Positions 20,654 to 26,161 of a stretch of 26,161 nt of DNA are shown piece by piece. Numbering within the stretch: the stretch's first letter is position 1; each line of letters opens with the position of its first letter. Under the pieces are notes generated by a model. It did not search any database. It was given only the letters and a program-made list of their open reading frames with translations, and had not been told where the DNA came from. This DNA comes from a virus. The stretch is taken from positions 1 to 26,161 of IMG/VR virus record IMGVR_UViG_3300029893_000024. The stretch is one strand, 5' to 3'. The position numbers and the translations under genes are program-made.

Positions 20654-22178
20654 AGCTAAAGCGCTGCTCAAATTGTACGAGATAGAAGAAAACGAACGAT
20701 CAAATTATGATACTTTGCGAGCAGTTTATCAGAAGAATCCACTCGATTATTTTGTTGATCGTTTTGGGATTAAACGCGAATCAATTGACTGGTCGCTTCT
20801 TAATGAATATACTGATCATAAGTGGGACGGGACACCCAATCCTCTAAAAACAATTCTTGACTGTTTAGTAACTAATAATCGAATTGGAGTTGAATCTGCA
20901 ACGGGAACCGGCAAGACTTTTCTCGGTGCGCTAATTGTTTTTTGGTTTCTTGAAAATTATGAAAACTCAATTGTTGTTACAACAGCACCTAAACAAGATC
21001 AGCTGACACTGCATATATGGAAAGAAATAGGGAAGCTTTATAACAAATTCGGGAAAGGTCACTTAACAACTCTCAAGTTAAGAATGAATGAGGGACGTGA
21101 TGACTGGGTCGCTGTTGGTTTTATTGCCGGTATTAAAGCTGATGAAGAATCCTCAACAAAAGCCCAAGGTTTCCATGCTGAACACATGTTGATAATTATG
21201 GAAGAAACTCCGGGTATTCCTCAACCGATAATGACAGCTTTTCTTAACACTTGTACAGCCCCTCATAATATCATTTTGGCTTTTGGTAATCCAGATCATC
21301 AAATGGATAACCTTCATAAATTTTGTACAACTCCCGGGACAAAACATATTCGAATCTCAGCTTTTGATCATCCGAATGTTGTATTGAACAATGCGAGTTT
21401 TATCCCAGGCGCTACAAGTAGGGCCGGTTTATCAGATATGCTTAATCGATATGGTAGCTCCGAAAGCCCGTTGTATTTATCCCGTGCAAGAGGAATGTCC
21501 CCAGGTCAAAGTTCAGATAGCTTAATCCAGATGCAATGGTGTATAGATTCGCGTGATGGAGTTAAAAGAACTGAGAAAGGAATTGAGCAATTAAATCGTG
21601 AAGAATTGATGAAAGGTGAAAGAGCTTTAGGTGTAGATGTGGCTAATAGTGAAAGCGGAGATAAAGCAGCAATAGCTGAGGGTGTAGGCGCTGTTTTGAT
21701 TGACCTGAAAGATTTTCAATGTCCCGATGCAAATCAGTTAGGTAAAAGAGATATCTATTTACGAATGAAAGAGAAGAATATTAAACCAAGGATGGTTGGT
21801 GTTGACGGAATTGGTGTTGGCGCGGGGACTATAAATGCATTGAAAGAAATCGGAATAAGAGTTTCGAATATTATCAGTTCCGAAAAGCAGGTTCCTTTAA
21901 CCGGGCAAACTGAAATTTTTGATAATCTTAGATCCCAAATGTATTGGCAGTTGAGAGAAGATCTTCGTAATAGTAGAATTATCCTATGCAATGATGAGGA
22001 ATTATTCGCAGACTTAGTAACTCCCAGATGGGAAGTTCGTAACGGAAAAATCTGTGTTGAAAAAAAAGAAGAAATAAAAAAACGTCTTGGCCACTCTCCC
22101 AATAAAGGTGATGCAGTTGTGTATTGGAATTGGGTCAGGACATTAAGATTAAATACAAAATTTGAATTTGGAGGATAA
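20628..22178 (+). CDS. terL: terminase large subunit (packaging ATPase-nuclease)
   Basis: The 516-aa protein has the packaging ATPase signature: Walker A SATGTGKT (90-97) and Walker B MLIIMEET (187-194) with the catalytic glutamate. The RNase H-like nuclease has metal ligands D337 in GVDVAN, D393 in GVDGIG and D495 in KGDAVVYW. It powers DNA translocation into the prohead and cuts the genome at the end of packaging. The start overlaps the small subunit gene. Confidence 0.93.
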   Translation: MNLILPQVRAKALLKLYEIEENERSNYDTLRAVYQKNPLDYFVDRFGIKRESIDWSLLNEYTDHKWDGTPNPLKTILDCLVTNNRIGVESATGTGKTFLGALIVFWFLENYENSIVVTTAPKQDQLTLHIWKEIGKLYNKFGKGHLTTLKLRMNEGRDDWVAVGFIAGIKADEESSTKAQGFHAEHMLIIMEETPGIPQPIMTAFLNTCTAPHNIILAFGNPDHQMDNLHKFCTTPGTKHIRISAFDHPNVVLNNASFIPGATSRAGLSDMLNRYGSSESPLYLSRARGMSPGQSSDSLIQMQWCIDSRDGVKRTEKGIEQLNREELMKGERALGVDVANSESGDKAAIAEGVGAVLIDLKDFQCPDANQLGKRDIYLRMKEKNIKPRMVGVDGIGVGAGTINALKEIGIRVSNIISSEKQVPLTGQTEIFDNLRSQMYWQLREDLRNSRIILCNDEELFADLVTPRWEVRNGKICVEKKEEIKKRLGHSPNKGDAVVYWNWVRTLRLNTKFEFGG

Positions 22179-22179
22179 A

Positions 22180-23625
22180 ATGTACTTAACACAAACCGAT
22201 CAAACCAACCTTATGCTGATGAATAACAATAATATAGGCGCAAGCGACATCATTGCCGATATTATCAAAGAAGATAAAAAGAGTACAGCTAAAGCAGAAA
22301 TGACTGATGGAGAGGAATACTATAAAATAAACAATGCGATTCTTAAACATGAATTTAATAAGGTTGTTATTGACGGGACACCAATTATAAATCCTTTGAT
22401 CTCAAATGATAAATTAGTTCATGCTTTTCATCATGTCCTGGTTAATCAAAAAATTGATTATATCTGCGGAAATCCAATCATAATCCAAACAGACGAACAA
22501 AAAAATTTGGCAAGGATTAACGAAGTCCTTGGAGATAGATTTGATCTTTTAATGAAGAAGTGGGGAACGAATGCCAGCAATAAAGGAAGTGAATTTCTAC
22601 ATCCATACATTGACAAAGATGGTAAATTCAGACTAACAGTAATTCCATCTCAACAAATTATTGAAATTTTTGATCAGCAATATCAAGAAGATAGAGTCGG
22701 AGTTATTCGATACTATTCAATTGAAGTTAAGAAAGACCGATTGTCACCCAAAAAAACGGTAAATAAAGTAGAATTATGGGATCATGAAAAAACTTTATTT
22801 CTTATTGAGGATGCCGGAAAATATGTTTTAGACCCAGATTACGAAGATAATCCACGGTATCATTTTTATGAGTATAACACCATTGCGCCAGAAGTTAAAA
22901 CTGCCAGGAGCTGGGGGAAGATTCCTTTCATAAAGCTAAAGAATAATTCATTGGAAATGTCTGATCTTCGCTTATACAAAACATTAATTGATAATTATGA
23001 CTTTAGTAGATCTCAATTCAGTAATAATCTAAAGGATATACAAGAATTATTTTGGGTTTTGTTTGGGGCAGAAGAAACGAATCTTGGTGAATTTGTTCGC
23101 AATTTGAAGACCTATAAAGCAATGAAGGTTCCTTTAGGTGCTGAAGTAGATAGCAAAAAAGGCGATATTCCTTTCGAGGCAAGAAAAGAACATGAAGATC
23201 AACTTTGGGAAGACATATTCTTTTTCGGTATGGGAATAAACTGGAAAAGCGATATGTTTAGAAATCCACCTTCTGGGATAGCTCTTAAAACACTTCTTAT
23301 ACCTCTTGATCTAAAAGCCAATGCAATGATACGAGAATGGACGCCGGCTTTAACTGAATTAATGTTTTTTGTCACTTATTATTTAAAATTATCTGAGAAA
23401 ATTGATATTGATCCTAAAGAGATTACTTTCAAGTTTGATAAAACAGTGATAATTAATGAACTCGAGAAATCACAAATAGCACAGTCGAGTAAGGGAGTTA
23501 TATCAGATGAAACCATTCTTGAAAATCATCCTTGGGTAAAGGATAAGCAGCTCGAGGTTGAAAGACTAAAAGCACAAAATGAAGATGTTGAAAATCTAGA
23601 CAAGGTAAATGTTGGTGAAGAATGA
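22180..23625 (+). CDS. portal protein (SPP1 gp6-like)
   Basis: GGAGG (22170-22174) stands five bases before the ATG at 22180; an upstream TTG at 22162 would place this site inside the gene. The 481-aa product has the SPP1-type portal pattern: HEFNKVVIDGTPIINPLISN, KIDYICGNPIII, a stem and wing (VIPSQQIIEIFDQ), and NNSLEMSDLRLYKTLIDNYD followed by SRSQFSNNL. Its C-terminus is charged. It forms the dodecameric DNA channel at the capsid vertex and docks the terminase encoded immediately upstream. Confidence 0.88.
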   Translation: MYLTQTDQTNLMLMNNNNIGASDIIADIIKEDKKSTAKAEMTDGEEYYKINNAILKHEFNKVVIDGTPIINPLISNDKLVHAFHHVLVNQKIDYICGNPIIIQTDEQKNLARINEVLGDRFDLLMKKWGTNASNKGSEFLHPYIDKDGKFRLTVIPSQQIIEIFDQQYQEDRVGVIRYYSIEVKKDRLSPKKTVNKVELWDHEKTLFLIEDAGKYVLDPDYEDNPRYHFYEYNTIAPEVKTARSWGKIPFIKLKNNSLEMSDLRLYKTLIDNYDFSRSQFSNNLKDIQELFWVLFGAEETNLGEFVRNLKTYKAMKVPLGAEVDSKKGDIPFEARKEHEDQLWEDIFFFGMGINWKSDMFRNPPSGIALKTLLIPLDLKANAMIREWTPALTELMFFVTYYLKLSEKIDIDPKEITFKFDKTVIINELEKSQIAQSSKGVISDETILENHPWVKDKQLEVERLKAQNEDVENLDKVNVGEE

Positions 23626-24494
23626 ATATTTCAGAAGTAAATAAAAAAATTGATCGGGTTTATAAGGAAATCGATCAGTTCCTCCGAAAGTCGAATAGCG
23701 ATGCAAAGAGGAAACTCCTTCGACAATACAAAATAGCTCTCGAGGAAATTCGGAAAGAATTGTCGAATATTTATCAGAAGCATGCTGATGATATCGCTAA
23801 TAAAAAATTCTCAATTGACCGGTTGGATAGTTTACGATCTCAGATAGCTGAGAGTATTGGTGAAATGAAAATGAAGGATGCTGAGGTTGTTAAACAAAAT
23901 ATTAAATCAGTTTTTTCACAAACATACTATGTTACCGGGAAAGGAATCGAATCAAGTATTGGAATGAAATTAGGTTTTTCATCATTGAGCAAATCAACAA
24001 TTGAAGCTGCAATAAACAATCCCTATGATAAAATTGGTTGGGGCAATAGATCCGCTAAAAATATTTCCAGACTTATTCAACAAACAAGGGATGAAATTAC
24101 CCAGGGAATAATTCAGGGGAAAAGTTATGCGCAGACATCTAAAATATTGTCGGATAAATTGAGTATCGGGGCATCAAAAGCTATTCGAATTGTAAGAACT
24201 GAATCCGGAAGAGCTGTCAGCCAGGCACGAAAAGAAGTATTCGAATCGATAAAAGATACTTCCAAGGAAACAGGTTTTGAAATAACAAGGGAATGGGTAT
24301 CTGTATTTGATGATCGAACACGCAACTCGCACATGGAGATGGAAGGACAGCAAGCTGATGAAAATGATCAATTTACACTTCCAGATGGAACTAAAACGGA
24401 TGGACCGAGATTAAGCGGTATTGCTGAGGAGGATATTAATTGCCGATGTACGGAGAGAATTGTTATCAAGAATACTATGGAAGTAAGGCTGTAA
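23622..24494 (+). CDS. minor head protein (SPP1 gp7 / Mu gpF-like)
   Basis: The 290-aa protein has an N-terminal helical part and a C-terminal Phage_Mu_F-type domain: RIVRTESGRAVSQARKEVFE (about 189-208), then EWVSVFDDRTRNSHMEMEGQ and the final INCRCTERIVI. The DDRTRxSH and CRC residues are the family hallmark. In SPP1 the homologue binds the portal and is taken into the prohead. It overlaps the portal gene by ATGA at 23622-23625, matching the portal-gp7 order of SPP1. Confidence 0.88.
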   Translation: MNISEVNKKIDRVYKEIDQFLRKSNSDAKRKLLRQYKIALEEIRKELSNIYQKHADDIANKKFSIDRLDSLRSQIAESIGEMKMKDAEVVKQNIKSVFSQTYYVTGKGIESSIGMKLGFSSLSKSTIEAAINNPYDKIGWGNRSAKNISRLIQQTRDEITQGIIQGKSYAQTSKILSDKLSIGASKAIRIVRTESGRAVSQARKEVFESIKDTSKETGFEITREWVSVFDDRTRNSHMEMEGQQADENDQFTLPDGTKTDGPRLSGIAEEDINCRCTERIVIKNTMEVRL

Positions 24495-24811
24495 AAAAAT
24501 AAATTATAATTCCTATCATAACCCCCCCCCTGATATATGCCAGATTTGTATCATAACCCTTGTGATACATTGTTTCCATTTCAATTCATGTCTATGGACC
24601 AACTTTTAATGTTGTATTGTACCTCAATTCCGAAAACTTGTTATCAAATAACATCCTAATCTTTTTAGGATGACAAGCTAAAAACCAATCTTTACATTTT
24701 CTACAAGAAAACACACAGCTTATTTGGTATTTCTGAGCGATATCAGAAAGACGGCACGCAGACACGACTGCGATAAAAAGTGTATCAGAAAATATAATCA
24801 AGGAGTATCAA
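24495..24811. other. 317-bp repeat-rich gap between head genes
   Basis: No supported gene lies here, unusual within a packed head operon. It contains a run of nine C (24522-24530), the direct repeat TATCATAACCC (24514-24524 and 24549-24559) and the inverted repeat TGTATCA/TGATACA (24547-24553, 24563-24569). There is also a CATCCTAA/TTAGGATG hairpin (24652-24672) inside an outer CTTGT/ACAAG pair (24637-24641, 24673-24677), and CGCAG/CTGCG (24757-24761, 24768-24772). A TATAAT at 24793-24798 and AAGGAG before the scaffold start suggest a local promoter or processing site. Confidence 0.5.
24652..24672 (+). repeat. hairpin sharing its sequence with 16841-16859
   Basis: CATCCTAA and TTAGGATG form an 8-bp stem with a five-base loop. 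The 19 bases at 24654-24672 differ from those at 16841-16859 at one position only, in the loop region. The two copies sit in the two gaps that bracket the terminase-portal block. Confidence 0.55.
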
Positions 24812-25453
24812 ATGGATTGGTTAAAACAAATTCTTGGTGAAGATCTTTACAATGAATTATTCCCGAAAGAAAAAACAGATCTTCTGAAAAAAGTAACTGA
24901 CAAAGTCGGTACAAAAAAAATCATCGAAGATGATGGGAAGCTTATTCCTAAACATCGTTTTGATGAAATCAGCAACAAGCTGAATGATCCCGAAAACGGA
25001 TTAAAAGCTGTTACCGATAAACTTACAAATCTTCAAAAGCAGTATGATGAATTGAAGACTCAGAAAGATACCGGGAAAACAGAAATTGAAAAGCAACTCG
25101 AAAAACTTACCAAAGAATTTGATGAACTCAAAACAACGAGTTCCGAGAAGGATAAATTATTATCCAGAGAAAAGAAAAACTCAGCTCTTACAACTGCATT
25201 AACCAATGCGAAAGCAAATCCTAAATATTTACCATTACTCAAAAAGGAAATCGATCTTGATAAGATCGAACTTGACGAGAACGGAGAAATAAAAGGGATT
25301 GCTGAGTTACTAAAACCAATTCAGGAGAATTTTAAGGATTTATTTGGCGAAGTCAAACTAAGTGGAACCGGTCCGCAACACCAAAACAATCAGCAGGACA
25401 ATTTCACCGAAATGACAGCAGCTGAATATTACGCTTCTAAAGCATCGAAATAA
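24812..25453 (+). CDS. capsid scaffold protein (GP20-like)
   Basis: AAGGAG lies nine bases before the ATG. The 213-aa product has the scaffold layout: a short N-terminus (MDWLKQILGEDLYNELFP), KLIPKHRFDEISNKLND (43-59), then a long coiled coil (about 60-125). It continues with LTTALTNAKANPKYLPLLKK and ends in a flexible Gln/Asn-rich tail with AAEYYASKASK. Such proteins guide capsid assembly and are removed before DNA filling. The position immediately before the capsid gene agrees. Confidence 0.85.
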   Translation: MDWLKQILGEDLYNELFPKEKTDLLKKVTDKVGTKKIIEDDGKLIPKHRFDEISNKLNDPENGLKAVTDKLTNLQKQYDELKTQKDTGKTEIEKQLEKLTKEFDELKTTSSEKDKLLSREKKNSALTTALTNAKANPKYLPLLKKEIDLDKIELDENGEIKGIAELLKPIQENFKDLFGEVKLSGTGPQHQNNQQDNFTEMTAAEYYASKASK

Positions 25454-25478
25454 AGTTTAATTAAGTCTGGAGAAAGAA

Positions 25479-26161
25479 ATGCCAACATTAAAAGAATTAT
25501 CAGTTCAATTTGCGAAGAAACAACCTAAGCAGGTTGATTTTGTAACTGAGAATAGCCCGATCTTAGCTATCATTCCTTTCGAGGAATCTTCGCATGCAAT
25601 GCACAATGTTTACTCCGAAGTTAAGAGTGTTACAGGTGCCGGGTTTGTTGATTTAGATTCACCTCTGCCGAATGTTTCAGTTAATACAATCCTAAAACAG
25701 CTGTCACTTTCAGTGATGGGCGGTGAATTACAATTTGGCGAAGATGAAGCCCAATTAGTTGGTGGTAGAGATTCATTTGCTGCCAAAAAGACTCCGGCAA
25801 TTTTAAGACAATCCGGGATGAATGCCGAGTATGCAATTCTTTATAACATGATCCGAGCCTGGGCAATTGCAAATGGCAAGAAGATCAATGCGGGGGGGTC
25901 GAGTAATGTTAATCATTGTATTCTCGCTGTTCGTTTTGCAAGTGGTGAAACTACCGGATTATATTCTCCGAATGGCTTTGCCGATGGCGCATTGTTACCA
26001 TTCGAGTGGTTGAACGGTGGTAACTTGATGAAAATCAAGAAAACAATCGGTGGTTCAGATACCGAAATCAACGGCTATGCAGGAAGATTCAAAAATTATT
26101 TTGGTTTTCAGATTGCTAATCCACTAACAGTTGCAGGTATCTTCAATATCGATCGAATATC
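25479..26161 (+). CDS. major capsid protein (partial, runs off the right edge)
   Basis: The frame opens at ATG 25479 after TGGAGAAAGA and is still open at 26161, giving 227 complete codons. The protein starts MPTLKELSVQFAKKQPKQVD, followed by ENSPILAIIPFEESSHAM and a stretch LPNVSVNTILKQLSLSVMGG with ELQFGEDEAQLVGG, then NMIRAWAIANGKKINAGG. This is the pattern of a phage major capsid family in which an N-terminal arm leads to an early ENSPIL-type loop. Place after the scaffold gene supports the call. A seven-G run (25892-25898) occurs in frame, coding Ala-Gly-Gly-Ser; a sequencing or slippage error there would truncate the protein, but the frame is intact here. Confidence 0.85.
   Translation, partial: MPTLKELSVQFAKKQPKQVDFVTENSPILAIIPFEESSHAMHNVYSEVKSVTGAGFVDLDSPLPNVSVNTILKQLSLSVMGGELQFGEDEAQLVGGRDSFAAKKTPAILRQSGMNAEYAILYNMIRAWAIANGKKINAGGSSNVNHCILAVRFASGETTGLYSPNGFADGALLPFEWLNGGNLMKIKKTIGGSDTEINGYAGRFKNYFGFQIANPLTVAGIFNIDRI

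Noticed and set aside
24522-24530. Phase-variable homopolymer (nine C)
   Set aside because: The run is outside any gene and outside any recognised promoter spacer, so switching of a gene by slippage cannot be argued from the sequence.
24592-24801. Minus-strand frame of 69 codons with a CxxxCxxC...C pattern inside the head-gene gap
   Set aside because: It is opposite to the whole head operon, contains the hairpin sequence as its cysteine-rich part, and has no visible ribosome site. It is more likely an accident of non-coding DNA or at best a relic.

Overview
The window looks like about 26 kb of a temperate tailed (SPP1-like head module) phage genome of an AT-rich bacterium. No host marker gene is present. 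AT-rich codon use, strong GGAGG-type Shine-Dalgarno sites and the general look of the proteins suggest a host in or near Bacteroidota/Ignavibacteriota. That host assignment is an inference with low confidence.

Layout. (1) 1-995: one small basic protein gene (minus strand), a gene-poor stretch, and what looks like an intact phage attachment site (attP). The attP consists of a 42-bp tRNA 3' half (probably tRNA-Lys, UUU anticodon loop) with matching TATAACACACT repeats on both sides. (2) 996-6168, all minus strand: a lysogeny operon read from the repressor towards attP. It encodes a CI/LexA-type self-cleaving repressor, a lipoprotein, a fused DNA methyltransferase-nuclease, a SWIM zinc protein and a tyrosine integrase with an inserted zinc ribbon. 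(3) 6166-6255: divergent control region with a consensus promoter for the rightward genes and a repeated CATAGAAAGAT candidate operator. (4) 6256-9275, plus strand: early regulators, an excisionase-like protein, tiny membrane proteins and two HNH/AP2-type endonuclease-like genes. (5) 9302-16807: recombination and replication. This holds a DUF1351-like coiled-coil protein, a Cas4/RecB-like Fe-S nuclease, a candidate annealing protein, a candidate structured RNA, a replication initiator with iteron-like repeats inside its gene (candidate origin), a DnaC-like helicase loader, a small Pol X-type nucleotidyltransferase, a resolvase-like nuclease and several unknown genes. (6) 16899-20159: a small HTH protein followed by a ParB-fold protein, a ParB-ParB-methyltransferase fusion and a CmoA-like enzyme, placed directly before the terminase. 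This is my best candidate for an undescribed DNA-modification or packaging-linked system. (7) 20162-26161: small and large terminase, portal, SPP1 gp7-like minor head protein, a 317-bp repeat-rich gap, scaffold protein and the start of the major capsid protein, which runs off the right edge.

The genes fit one life cycle. The leftward operon maintains lysogeny and may protect the lysogen. On repressor cleavage the rightward promoter fires the early, replication and then packaging/head genes, most of which overlap or abut and so are probably translationally coupled. Because the sequence left of the tRNA half is not tRNA-like, this copy appears not to be integrated at that tRNA. It is more likely a circular or permuted phage genome, or a virion-derived contig.
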